Source of the DNA: Symsagittifera roscoffensis | Lineage: Eukaryota > Xenacoelomorpha > Acoela > Convolutidae | Assembly (NCBI RefSeq): GCF_963678635.1 | Contig: NC_087071.1 | Location: 7,145,624 to 7,209,623, forward strand | Direction of reading: 5' to 3' | Length of the DNA: 64,000 nucleotides | Part shown: positions 23,520 through 34,620 of the stretch, piece by piece | Position numbering within the stretch: the first letter of the stretch is position 1 | Layout: each line of letters starts with the position of its first letter | Notes under the pieces: model-generated | Seen by the model: the letters and a program-made list of their open reading frames with translations, nothing else | What the model was told of the DNA's origin: nothing | The model's database searches: none | Made by a program: the position numbers and the translations under genes

Positions 23520-25485
23520 GGAAAGTATATCGATTCCGAAGAATGATTTTTTATTTTCTCGTGGCTAGTCTAAGCTAAGGTGTTAACTTACTTAATCTTA
23601 CTTAGGGGTAGTGATTGTGTTCAAGGGTTGGAGAATACTAAATTGATCCACAAGGTTCAGGTATAATTAGAACACAAGTAGTTCGTTAGATACTATTTTA
23701 AACTTACTAAGTCTAAGATCTATCCTGGGTCTGGTAAGAGGAGGGTTCAAGTGAAGGATGAATAACCGAAGTTCTTCACTGTTTATCTTAATTTGAATGG
23801 TTAGTTTTATTAAAAACTTCTATTAGTCTTGGGTCTTTTAGAAGGGTTGGATAGTGAATCGACGTTTGAGGTCGTTAGACACTTGCTAAGTGGGTGGGGG
23901 AGAACAAAATTGTTCTTTTTGATCCAAGGATAGGCCTTGATGATCAGGTTTTAAATTTATTGAAATAGAAAATTATTTAAGATCCAAGGATAAGCCTTGT
24001 TGATCTGATTTTAAAATTAAGTGAATTTAAGTTTAAAATGGTTTAAATTTGTTTAAGGAAAAGATTTATTTCTTTAATGATTTTAGTGAGCTTATGAGTG
24101 CTGTTATGTTTTAGGTGGTGAAGCTGGGACAACATATGATTTATGATTACTAACAATTTATTGTCATGCTACTTATTTTTACTTTCATTTTCAATAAATA
24201 TTTTTCAAATATGTTTTATATAAGACTGCAGAAATTAAGAAAACGATCTGAGATCTTTTTATCAATCGTTATTGTACATTAATAATTTTGTTTAGCGCCT
24301 GAAATGATCATGAAGATTTACTTCAAAATTTTATGTTTGCAAATGAAAATCTAAATTCGTTGCTAATAAGATTCTAAATACAAAAATTTGTGTTGGCTTT
24401 TGCCGTACAACCATAAAACTAATTGGTAAGTTTCTATTTTGTCGTATGTCGTCTCTTGTTCGATAACTTCTTCCAATTCCGGGTAGTTCTATTATTGTTT
24501 ATTGTGGAAAGTATATCGATTCCGAAGAATGATTTTTTACTTTCTCGTGGCTAGTCTAAGCTAAGGTGTTAACTTACTTAATCTTACTTAGGGGTAGTGA
24601 TTGTGTTCAAGGGTTGGAGAATACTAAATCGATCCACAAGGTTCAAGTATAATTAGAACACAAGTAGTTCGTTAGATACTATTTTAAACTTACTAAGTCT
24701 AAGATCTCTCCTGGGTCTGGTAAGAGGAGGGTTCAAGTGAAGGATGAATAACCGAAGTTCTTCACTGTTTATCTTAATTTGAATGGTTAGTTTTATTAAA
24801 AATTTCTATTAGTCTTGGGTCTTTTAGAAGGGTTGCATAATGAATAGACGTTTGAGGTCGTTAGACACTTGCTAAGTGGGTGGGGGAGAACAAAATTGTT
24901 CTTTTTGATCCAAGGATAGGCCTTGATGATCAGGTTTTAAATTTATTGAAATAGAAAATTAATTAAGATCCAAGGATAAGCCTTGTTGATCTGATTTTAA
25001 AATTAAGTGAATTTAAGTTTAAAATGGTTTAAATTTGTTTAAGGAAAAGATTTATTTCTTTAATGATTTTAGTGAGCTTTTGAGTGCTGTTATGTTTTAG
25101 GTGATGAAGCTGGGACAACAGATGATTTATGAATACTAACAATTTATTGTCATGCTACTTATTTTTACTTTCATTTTCATTAAATATTTTTCAAATATGT
25201 TTTATATAAGACTGCAGAAATTAAGAAAACGATCTGAGATCTTTTTATCAATCGTTATTGTACATTAATAATTTTGTTTAGCGCCTGAAATGATCATGAA
25301 GATTTAATTCAAAATTTTATGTTTGCAAATAAAAATCTAAATTAATTGCTAATAAGATTCTAAATACAAAAGTTTGTGTTGGCTTTTGCCGTACAATCAT
25401 AAAACTAATTGGTAAGTTTCTACTTTGTCGTATGTCGTCTCTTGTTCGATGTCTTCTTCCAATTCCGGGTAGTTCTATTATTGTT
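23520..25485. repeat. 986-bp tandem duplication in the leader
   Basis: GGAAAGTATATCGATTCC starts at 23520 and again at 24506, and the two units then match through TCCGGGTAGTTCTATTATTGTT (24480s and 25470s) with scattered substitutions. It is independent of the gag and RT duplications. Confidence 0.9.
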
Positions 25486-25622
25486 CGGAATATCGGCTCT
25501 GATCTATTGAGTCGTAGAGACATTTCGATTAAATTATTATCGTATAACATTTTGAAAATGTTTTTTTTTCTAATTTCTAATCTATTTTTGGTTAGTTCTA
25601 AGCTATTGAGGTCTTATTCGAG

Positions 25623-25638
25623 ACTTATGGTCGAACCA
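25623..25638 (-). promoter_or_regulatory. Possible primer-binding site
   Basis: Two bases inside the 5' LTR the sense strand reads TGGTTCGACCATAAGT. A TGG start at this point is the standard position of a tRNA 3'-end primer site. I could not match it to a specific tRNA. Confidence 0.4.
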
Positions 25639-25640
25639 GA

Positions 25641-26050
25641 TGAGTTAAGACCGATGTGGTTAACTCATAGAGTAATTTCGGATAGGGTACACCGTCTGCT
25701 CGTCACGCTATCTTATTTTTGGCCGGATAGAATTGTGCAACTTCTTAGTCTAATACCGATCCTAATCTTACTCTTATACTTTCTAGTCTCAGGGTGTTTA
25801 ACTAGTCTCTGCTAGGCTCAATAGATCTAGGGTATACTGGTTTGTTGCGGCTACTGAAGTTCTCTTGGAGAGGCAACTAATTTCTAAGTTAAATTCAAAT
25901 CTCTCTGGTGCTGAAATTACAAGTAATTTCAGCACTTACAAATAAGTGGGTTGTTAGTTAGATGGATTATGATTGGTTAGTATTAAATACTTTACAGTGG
26001 TAAAATATCCAATTTATCCAATCATAAAATATAGTTAAGATCAGGTTCCA
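25641..26050 (-). repeat. 5' LTR (right)
   Basis: 410 bp, TG...CA on the sense strand, matching the left LTR. It keeps the segment missing from the left copy (around GTGGTTAACTCATAGAG). It should contain the promoter; no TATA box is called with confidence. Confidence 0.9.
25908..25935. other. LTR palindrome (hairpin), right copy
   Basis: GTGCTGAAATTAC, AA, then the exact inverse. Identical to the left LTR hairpin apart from the loss of one outer pair (A to G). Confidence 0.75.
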
Positions 26051-26054
26051 AAAT
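26051..26054. repeat. Target site duplication AAAT, right
   Basis: Matches AAAT at 3221-3224. Confidence 0.8.
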
Positions 26055-26635
26055 TGTTGAAATTTCAGCCGATAGTAGTTTTTTTGCATTTTTGGGATGA
26101 TTTGAATTCTAAAAATTTTTGAAGTATATAACATATAACTTGAAAAGACTAAGGCTTTTTTCTAATTAAAATGGATGTCGCAACAAAAAAGAGAATAGCT
26201 GGAAAAAGAGTGCAACAGTAACTTAGGGTAGGAACGACGGTCGTAACAATTTTTTCCTCTCGGCTCGCTTTTGAAACTATCTTGTATACCTACTAAAGTA
26301 CAGCGAATTAGTTGGTCTTTTTAACAAAACTAGCTCATCAAAGCAAGAAATCTACTGAATACGTACTTTCCCAAGTTATAGTAATAAATTGCTTCATAGT
26401 TAATTTTGACTCAGGCGGCTGTAGCATTAGATCTGCTCCTTTTTTTGGAATTAGTTAGAGCGCATAGATACAACAAGGTTGCGAAACATACAACAATGCA
26501 ATCAAGTGTATTCAGTTTTTGTCTGGGTGTGTCTATATGTGTAGTTGTATTTCAGCCGATTAGAAGAAGGAAGCAAACTCGAACCTAGTTCATTGGTGCA
26601 AGAGAAGATTGTATGAACATGATCCGTTGGAGCAG
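26055..26635. other. Upstream flank of the 26.6-kb ORF
   Basis: A TTGTATTTCAG acceptor-like site ends at about 26555, but the exon frames following it hit stops before joining the ORF. The plus-strand frame at 26406-26588 has no recognisable content. Confidence 0.4.
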
Positions 26636-27109
26636 ATGATGGATATGCTGAGCACTTCTTACCAATTTTACACCTGGTATGTCTGCTGTCTTCCAGAAAA
26701 AGACAGCAGCAGTAGCTTTAAGTGCAGACTGGGTGGATTTGGAGAACTGGCCGAGTGGAAGAATGATCCTGAGTGCGCGCATAACATGTATGTGTATAGA
26801 GTGGCCAAATCCAAACTAGAAGACAGAGGTGGAAGATGTACAGATGAAGATAGAGAAAAGGCTCAGAAGATAGTTGAAGATGTGCTTAACAGTGACATGT
26901 GTAGACGTAATAGCAACTACAGTGTAGATAGAGTGGCTGAGGAGGTGGAGTCTCGTTTGAACAAAGATTCACTCCACTGGCTAGTCATCCAAGTGTGGGA
27001 AAAAGAAACTGGTGATGGTTGCTTTGATGGTTGGTCTAATTATTGTAATTTTAGCAATGTCTATGAAGATGGTGATCAATATTCTATTGATGTCTACCTC
27101 TCCAACTGA
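26636..27109 (+). CDS. Unrecognised Cys-containing protein (about 157 aa)
   Basis: The frame is open from 26564; the first ATG is 26636 (MMDMLSTSYQF). It ends SIDVYLSN. GC content and codon texture are clearly higher than in the surrounding DNA, which supports real coding. Features: CC near the start, several further Cys, a charged helical middle (EDREKAQKIVEDVL), then VDRVAEEVESRL and HWLVIQVWEK. The helix-helix-HW arrangement is loosely like a dynein light-chain-type fold, but that is weak. The start is uncertain because there is no upstream ATG in frame and an upstream exon may be lost. Its 3' end is duplicated 1.6 kb downstream. Confidence 0.5.
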   Translation: MMDMLSTSYQFYTWYVCCLPEKDSSSSFKCRLGGFGELAEWKNDPECAHNMYVYRVAKSKLEDRGGRCTDEDREKAQKIVEDVLNSDMCRRNSNYSVDRVAEEVESRLNKDSLHWLVIQVWEKETGDGCFDGWSNYCNFSNVYEDGDQYSIDVYLSN

Positions 27110-28885
27110 CTGTCCACCATACATGTCCCCAATCTCCCTCTTCATCTCCACCTGCCATCATTATGCATTAACATGTCCTTCCTACTCACTCACTTTACTC
27201 CATCTGTCATGATTTTATACACATATACACCCCTTCGTACCTATACTCACTGTCAGTATTAAATACACATACACATCTCCCATCCTTTTACTCTCTCACT
27301 TTGCGCAGTGCAAATCCTACTTGGAGTTAGTTATTGTGTATACCCATTGTGTGTAACCCCTTCTAAACTCGTTAATTCAGGTAATCTCTCTCGAACTGTG
27401 TAGTAACTCACTAGGGACAGTAAACACTCATCTGAGCCAGATGGTCATGGTGTATTTCCATATTTACCACGTAATCATTTTCACCATTATTTAACTAGTT
27501 GAAACACAGAAAAAGATAACTCCGTGTTTCTAATGAAAATCAAATAGGCGATGTCAAACTACTAAAACTATGAGAGGCTATGTGCATTTACCAAGAAACT
27601 AATCATTCGATCAACTGATTTAATTCCATTGTGAACAGTTTCTCATTGAACTCGTAACCAATATCGCTCATCAATGACGTGACTGTTTTAGAACTTCAAA
27701 CTTGATCATTTATCTCCTGTTACAATTGAATTTCTGCCACGTCCTAATTCGAGCTTTTGCTAACTATAATTGAACAACTCAAACCAACTGACTGATTGAT
27801 TCGTGACCAACAAATTTCTCTGCCATAATACTATTTAAGTGTAAAAAATCCTGCGGTAGCCTGCTGCAAATCGAGCTATAAATTGAGCTATAACTCTGGA
27901 TAAAGCAATATGTAAACGTTCATCGGCGCTCACATTTTTTTTATACACCGAAACACATCTGTTTCATAACAGATAAAAAACAGCTTGAAAATTTAAAATT
28001 ATACCAATGGAGTGCTATATTTTAGTAAAGTGCCTCAAAAACACGTTGATAGATAATTTCTTTCTCGTTTTTATGATGTACTTTCAATGCTTGATTATTG
28101 CATGTTTTGAGGGAGTCTTGTAAAATAGATATTCTAAAGTGATGTTGTTGTGTGCTTATTTTGACTAATCGGGTTGATAATTAGTTTAGAAATCATTTTT
28201 ATGTAGTAAAAACTGAGAAAATTATTATAGCGTGTAGTTGATGACTGTACATAGAATTATTAGAAAATGAATTTAGAAATCTTTTAGCACGTGCGCTAGA
28301 ATGTTCTGAGTTGATATTATTTTTTCTTTAGTTTTCCGTGTTTTTTTTTTAGAAATTTGGGAAAATCTAAACAGTTGAAGAAAGAAGACAACAAAAAAAC
28401 ACAAACCGTTTTCATAGATATTTTTTTGCAGATTTGAATGGTTTCAATTTATTTTTTGTTTTTTTTTTGAATATTCAATAACACATTGAAACAAAATATA
28501 ACACTTTGACTTCGTTTTTTAGAAAAATTTTTAGGTTTTTCTATTTTCAGGTTTTACTTTTGAACGAAAAAAACTGGTAGCCTTCATTTAAAAGTTTTGT
28601 CTTTTTTGAGATTTCCATAGTGAAAAAACAAAAAAAACCCTGAAACTTCCGTTGAAATTTTTGTTAAAATGATACTACTAATCTTGGCTTTGTCGTTGAA
28701 TTTGGTAAAAAAATGTGACATTGAAGTCTGCCTCTCCAACTGACTGTTCACCATACATGTCCTCACTCTCCTTCTTCATCTCCACCTGCCATCATCATGC
28801 AAAAACATATCCTTTCTAATGCACCCAATTGACTCCGCCTGTCCTTATTACATAAGATATACATACCTCTTCGTACTTAGGTAGT
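27087..28885. repeat. Dispersed duplicate of the ORF's 3' end
   Basis: 27087-27245 (from VYLSN through the 3' flank) recurs at 28719-28885 with about 80 percent similarity by eye, e.g. CCTCTCCAACTGACTGT and TTCATCTCCACCTGCCATCAT in both. The second copy lacks the coding part and marks an old partial duplication. Confidence 0.65.
27246..28718. other. AT-rich intergenic stretch, nothing recognised
   Basis: T-runs and short low-complexity tracts; no ORF with domain signal. Confidence 0.55.
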
Positions 28886-29106
28886 TCAGCACATGGAAAA
28901 CCTGAGTAGATGAAGCAAAGGAGCCGAAGAGTCGTTTGACAGTTCGATTTGAGATGAAAAAGCAACGAAAGAAGCTTTGAATGCACGTTCTAATCAATTC
29001 CTAAATTGTTTTAGCAATGATGACAGACGGAAAATTGACCCAAATTTATTAGACACGAAAAAGCCATTCTTTTTAGTGGACGACACTCGGGGGTTAGTTT
29101 GTATCT

Positions 29107-29331
29107 CTCCACACCGAGAAGCTAAAGTGCAACTTGAAAGCTTATGAAGGCTTAACCGTAGCCAATTATGGTCCAGTAGATGAAGCATTGGAGTGGCTTA
29201 CGACGATACAAAAGAAGCTAGAAGAAGGTGACATCCACAAAAATTCTCGACACATCGCCTGTTTGATGACAAAAAATCTGCAACAGAAAATCGGACAGTT
29301 TCATTACGAGGCCAAACTGTGTATTCTGTGA
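29107..29331 (+). pseudogene. RING-family-type C-terminal fragment
   Basis: The sense reading gives an open stretch (about 70 codons) with NYGPVDEALEWLTTIQKKL, then a basic segment and QKIGQFHYEAKLCI before TGA. The YEAKLCI motif matches YDAKLCI in the 2158-2409 fragment. No RING domain is visible upstream, although a TTGTTTTAG acceptor-like site lies at about 29013. It is probably a truncated relative of the gene at 1.4 kb. Confidence 0.45.
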
Positions 29332-29374
29332 ATTGTAATTGTTTTCTGAGCTTAAAGAATTAACTCTGGAATTC

Positions 29375-29480
29375 TTAAAGACTTGTCTCTGGAATCCATG
29401 AACATACAGATACAAAATTATGCGCCTATCCAGTGCACAGTTTGGTCTCGTAAAGTTCCTTTCATTTAAGCATTGCTGTG
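29375..29480 (-). pseudogene. Inverted copy of the same C-terminal motif region
   Basis: The minus strand reads ACGAGACCAAACTGTGCACTGGAT and then CATAATTTTGTATCTGT. This aligns with the plus-strand sequence at 2213-2265 (GCCAAACTGTGCATTGGAT, CACAATTTTGTATCTGT) better than with its neighbour at 29.3 kb. It faces the 29107-29331 fragment tail to tail. Confidence 0.5.
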
Positions 29481-32400
29481 AGAACGATATCGAAAGAACC
29501 GATTGAGAAATAAAAAAATTACTTTCTTGTGATGAAGGTGCGGACCGAGACATTTCAAACAAGTAATTACTATGGTGGAACAACTCTAGTATCAACAGAG
29601 TGAAAAAGCAGTAAATTCCGAACAACTGACATGCAACAGAAACAAACAAAGAGGTGGTCACGCCACAGCAAGTGACGATGACGAGAAGTTTTATATGGCA
29701 CCTCCACTAGGCAACAGCTCTATCCAGACCTGATGTGATAAGGAAATTGAAAAACTGTTTCTCAAATTCGAACACCCGATCCCTCTGAAATCATCCGGAA
29801 ACTCAATCTTATAGTATAAAACAAAATGCATCTCTAAAGATTATGAGACCACCAGTTGTAATCCTTGACTTGGAAAATGAGGCAGATACGAAAAATACCA
29901 CTATGGTCAAGTTCGACCGCTTGGAGGACAAAATTCAAGCGTCATGTGTCATGACCGTCTTTTGGTGGGCTTTGAAGACAAAAAACTCTTCAAGAACGAC
30001 AAATATGAAGCAAAAATACATGATGCGAGAAAATCTTTCGACGAAATAGTCTACTAGACAGTGTTTATCTAAAATATTTGATTGAGTATGAGATTCAAGC
30101 ATTTAGATTTTTTATTGACAGCTCGAATGTCCTCGAAACAGTATCTTCTCTCAAATTCCAGTTAACAAAATGCAAGTCTTGCATTCGAGTGGCGGCCTAA
30201 ATAAGGCTTGTTAGAACAATTAAATACCATCGTTTTATTGTTCGTTCACTTGAAGATTCATTCGCTTCAGGATTAATTACACGTGGTGCGTTATGGCATC
30301 TACAATAAACTCTGGAGCATGGCTGGTCATTCCATTGCCGGACTATTTCTGCACCAAGAAGTTGGAGAGAAATTGAACATGACCGAAATTATTTGTTTGA
30401 AATTTATCTCACTCAGTTCACAAATGAAACTCCAGGAGCGATGGTGATCCAACGATGGAAAGGGCAGCTGACCAGCCAAACAGACCACCCGACCAATTCC
30501 ACAAAACTCCAGCCAAAGTACCACAGGACAGAACAAAAATTCAGAAGCCTCGACCAACTTGAATGATACCTCTAAGCAAACAGATAAAAGAAGGGTTGAG
30601 ACATCAAGAAAAACAATGAATGGTAGAAGAAACCAATGGAGAAAGACGGGGGGGGGGGAGAAACCCAGGAGCGGGGGAAGAATGCATGCGAGGAAGAAGG
30701 AGTTAATGACATTACTACAGAAGAAACTCAAATGCAATTTTTGAAAGTTTTGACAAAGCTGAAAAAATTATGATGAAAGTAAATTTGAAAAACTCTGTTA
30801 TTCGAACAAAATGTCTTTGAAGTTGAACATAAAATTCTTGAAGTACGAAAAGAAAGCAATACAATGTAATTGTGTTTAGTTATAACTTTTATGATTGTTA
30901 TCATAACCACTGTCAGAATCGGAACGTGAGATTTGATTAACTGATTGACCTTAACCTCTAAAGCCTGAAACAAAGAAGATAAAGTGAACAACACTCAGTC
31001 CCTCAATAAAAAATATTCTAAACAATCGTATAAACTTTTTTTATGATATGAAAGACTTGGGAAGAAACCTTTCATATTTGATGAATGACAATGATCATGG
31101 ATTCCCACTTTCGATCTGCAGCTAAGAATAACTTGATCTAAGACTTCAGCGAAATTAAATGGTATTTAAAAGTTTCGTGGAAAATTTTTTAAAAGTTTTA
31201 TGTTCTATTTTTTTTTCAGTTTAAAAGTTCTGACCAAAATTGGGTCTACAGATCCATCTCCTGTTTTTGAAGCTTGATTTTTGTCCGAAATCTGATAGCT
31301 TTACAGCCACACATACATACTCACAAACGTACGCACAAAAATATACATATAAAACGACTATTAGTTATTAATTCACAAATCTTATTCATTCAAAATTTAG
31401 CAAGAATAACAGGGGACGAAACATTTTTGTGTTGCATGAAGCAGCGGCTTATGCTAGCTTTTTCTGAATGGCCTCTGTTCTTTCGAAAAAGAGTTTGCAA
31501 TTGAAAAACTATTTTAAAATTTCCTGAAAATTTCAAATTATTACTTTAGAAATACGAAATTGACTTGAGATTGAGATAATTTAAGCTAGACGTTCCGACC
31601 TAATTTGAGGTTTTTTGTTGTTAAAACTCTAATTTCCTGGTTTCCATTAATTGGCTAAAACAGATGGAAAAAAGAGGCTTTGAATTGCTCATGAATCACA
31701 ATTTGGCTTGAACTAATTTACATTTTCAATTTGTATTGTATTAAGCAGCTGCTGTGCTCCGATTGTCATTATAAAAGTTCAAATTTATTTCTTATATTCA
31801 TTAAATTTTTGTGATTTGTGATATTCGAAGAATCATACATCATTTTGGAACTTAGTGCTGTTCATTCAAAACATGATAACTATGGTTAAGAACTCGAGTG
31901 ACATTGAAACTTGATCCAACTAAATACAAAAAATCTTTAAAAAAATCTTTTTTTAAATTATGAACTAAAAAGTTTTGCAGTGTTTTTGCTGCTGAAATCA
32001 AAAAACCTTGCTTGCATTAACCATTAGGACCAATTGAACGTGGGAAAGATTTGCCAACATTTTTGGTTGAGTTTTGACATTTTAAATTTTTATTTTCAGT
32101 TTTTTTTTTAGTTTCAATTGATGCGTTTGTCTCCTCAATGTAATCCGATTGCTATTCGAGTAGATAAGCTGAGCGATTTTAAAATTCGCTTATCATTCAT
32201 ATCAGGGTAACTGCATAGCTATAAAAATGAAATTTTAAATAAAGTGTTTTTTCAAGTTCTAAAACAACTGTTTCTAATAATTTATTAATCAAAATTGAAT
32301 TAATTGTGTGAAGTACATTAGTTTTCCGACATCTTAGGACCATTTTTTTCCAGTCCAATTTCTAGTTCAGATTAAAGTTTGTTAGGACCTCTGAATTTTT

Positions 32401-32956
32401 TAATCAATGTCACTAATACTAATTTTTGAAAGCCGCTTTTCTTAATCTGTTTTGCATTCACGATAATGCTATTGAAGGCAGACGACTCCAAAAGTTGTAG
32501 GTCAGGATGGTTTAAAGTTAACAGTATCGTCGGAGGCAGCAATAGATGCCTTCAATACTGGAATACTGAGCTGGACTACAAGGGTGCCTTGGAGCATTGT
32601 TCGTTCCAGTATGTATACTAAAAACATTTCAGCTGAATTTTGTGTCAAATAAAATCGTGGATTATCTTTTTTCTTGATACAGCATCTCTTATATATATTT
32701 TTCTAGTATCATTTAAGGAAAAAAACGCGTTTCAAAGATTGCAGCCACAAAGAAACATCAACAATCAAATAACAATCAGCTGCAAAATTCCTCAGAACCA
32801 TCTAATTTTTTTGTAACTTTCCAGTTGTTCATGTCAGAAAAATCAACGTCCGAAAATTTGTCAAAAAAATAAGATAGTGCACGCACACTTAAAATCTTCG
32901 ATTTGGTTTCCACGTTGATGAGTCTGACCAGATTTAAGCAAGTCACTAATATTGTA
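29481..32956. other. AT-rich stretch with a poly-G tract, no gene supported
   Basis: Short frames without domain signal (e.g. 29843-30049, 30327-30737). A run of 11 G lies at 30648-30658. The remainder is T/A-run DNA. Confidence 0.5.
30648..30658 (+). repeat. Poly-G tract (11 G)
   Basis: Uninterrupted G run in otherwise AT-rich DNA. Such G/C tracts are a known feature of Caenorhabditis genomes and can form quadruplexes. Confidence 0.8.
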
Positions 32957-32961
32957 TAAGA

Positions 32962-33895
32962 ACCCGGGTTGACCAAAACTTCTAATCATACAATTTCCAT
33001 TTATGAAAAACTTCTTGTCATACAATTCCATACAATGCTATACGTAAGGAACATTGTATGAAATCTCTATGATAAACATTTTTCCATATATGAAAATTGT
33101 ATGGTAGGTGTTTTTCCTTAAACCAAAAATTTTTATTTTTTCTTCCTAAATTTAGATTCTGAAAAATTTTCGGTTGTGTTTGCAACCGAACACAAGTGAC
33201 AAAGACCTTGGTTATTCAAAACACCAAAGGTTGGACGGTCGTGCATTTACAATGCATAGGAAACGACCTGAAGTTGGATGTTTTTCACAATTGATATAAC
33301 AAAAGTAACGAACATTTATTTTTTGGCAAAAATTTTTAATGATGATTATTTTAAGTTTTTGATTTTTTAAGTTATCAGACATTGATCAAGGCTTACATTA
33401 ACACCCCATACAAAAAAAAGGAATTTTCAGCGTTTTTGAAAAAAAACTTTTAGTGAAAAGAAAATAAAAACCAATTTTATCGTATCCAGGACTACGTTAT
33501 GCACACAAAATATTAAATTTTGCATGCAAAAAAAAATTTCGAAAAATGTTTGTTTGCGTACGAAATTCGATTTGCGGTTGAAAAAAAACAAAAAAATTTT
33601 TGGGCCAAATTTTCAAAATTACTTGAAAAATTTTTTGTGTCGCCATCAAAAAAATGCCAGTCATACAATTCCCATATATGGGAATTGTATGATAAGCTTT
33701 TTTTTCAAAAAACAAGAACCTCCGTTTTTTATCACCAGACTGTTTTTTAAGAATCAAACATCCACAGAAATAAGTTTATACCAGTTTTCAACCATTTTTA
33801 GAAATTGTATGAAAATTGTATGACAAGCATTTTTCCATACACTTGATGTATGGAATTGTATGATAACCATTTTCGGTGTATGGAGGTCAACCCGG
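32962..33895. mobile_element. Non-autonomous inverted-repeat element with TCATACAATT repeats
   Basis: The ends are CCCGGGTTGACC and GGTCAACCCGG, flanked by TAAGA at 32957-32961 and 33896-33900, a probable 5-bp target duplication. Near both ends and inside, the motif TCATACAATT or its inverse (AATTGTATGA) occurs repeatedly, often in short palindromes such as ATTCCCATATATGGGAAT. No transposase frame is visible. Size 934 bp. The superfamily is not identified. Confidence 0.7.
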
Positions 33896-33900
33896 TAAGA

Positions 33901-34620
33901 TAGAAGGGGAACTAGGGTAGTTTTGTGAAAGGAAAAGGGACACAAGTTTTGGGGCAGATAAAAATGTATTTGCTCATATCAGCAAACTTGTAAAAAATTG
34001 GTTCGACTTTATCAGTTTATTCAAAAAAAAATTTTTTTTTGTGTGTTAGTTAGTCGTGGGGTTGATGCTTTTGATACCAGAAACATAGTTTAATCTTTTT
34101 GGGATTTTTTTCAAATAATCAGGGTTTTTAAGGTGACGATTTAATTTTTTACTTATGACTAGATGAAATGATCTAATCTCGCTGAATCGTCCCTTAAAAT
34201 GAAAACTTCGTAAAAAACTTTTCAATATTTTTTATGATCATATTTAAACCGATATATTTCAGCATCTTATTAAGGATCATTTAGTTCATTTTGTAAAGCT
34301 CAACCACTTACTGGCTAGATTGCAAGAAGTAACAAGCATATGTCAGTTCTCAAGCACAAGCTTGCTTCAATAAACTCTTGCTTCAAAATGAGACTCTTCG
34401 TTATTCATGCATCTTCTTCGTTTTATCGCGAAATTTGACCATTGTGTGGTTGTTCCGCACGAAGAACATAATTTGTCTTATAGTAGTTATTAGGCTACAA
34501 TCTTCAAAACAAATGCATGGTTTTATTTGTTTTTTGTTTTGAACACTCTCTTCCATCCGTCATATCAGGCGTTTCGGTGCGATCTTGAAACTCTATGATA
34601 CTTTCCTAAACTAAATTTTG
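33901..34620. other. AT-rich stretch, nothing recognised
   Basis: No ORF or repeat of note. Confidence 0.5.

Larger units (their letters stand above)
23432..25640. other. Long 5' leader of the LTR element
   Basis: About 2.2 kb between the 5' LTR and the first gag frame, without a meaningful ORF. Much of it is a 986-bp tandem duplication. Primer binding, packaging or splice-donor signals would lie here; apart from the possible primer site next to the LTR, none can be pinned down. Confidence 0.6.
3225..26050 (-). mobile_element. Giant envelope-carrying LTR retroelement (Ty3/gypsy-like), defective
   Basis: It is bounded by direct LTRs with sense-strand TG...CA ends and an AAAT target duplication, 22,826 bp in all. 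Sense order from right to left: leader, Gag with CCHC knuckle, aspartic protease, RT, RNase H, integrase, small membrane ORFs, ORF A, Env-like protein, ORF B. Protease-RT-RNase H-integrase order and a GPY-type integrase tail indicate Ty3/gypsy organisation. Three internal tandem duplications add about 4.85 kb; the undecayed form would still be about 18 kb, against roughly 5-9 kb for common gypsy elements. The sense strand is markedly A- and C-rich. The LTRs differ at roughly eight positions plus one indel, and most ORFs carry stops or frameshifts, so this is an inactive, moderately old copy. The relic at 50.1 kb belongs to the same or a sister family. Confidence 0.9.

Noticed and set aside
25623-25645. 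GGTTCGA resembling a tRNA T-arm
   Set aside because: No cloverleaf can be built around it; its position next to the LTR fits a primer-binding site better.
26406-26588. 60-codon plus-strand frame as first exon of the 26.6-kb gene
   Set aside because: Joining it through the TTTCAG site gives stops before the main frame in every phase tried.
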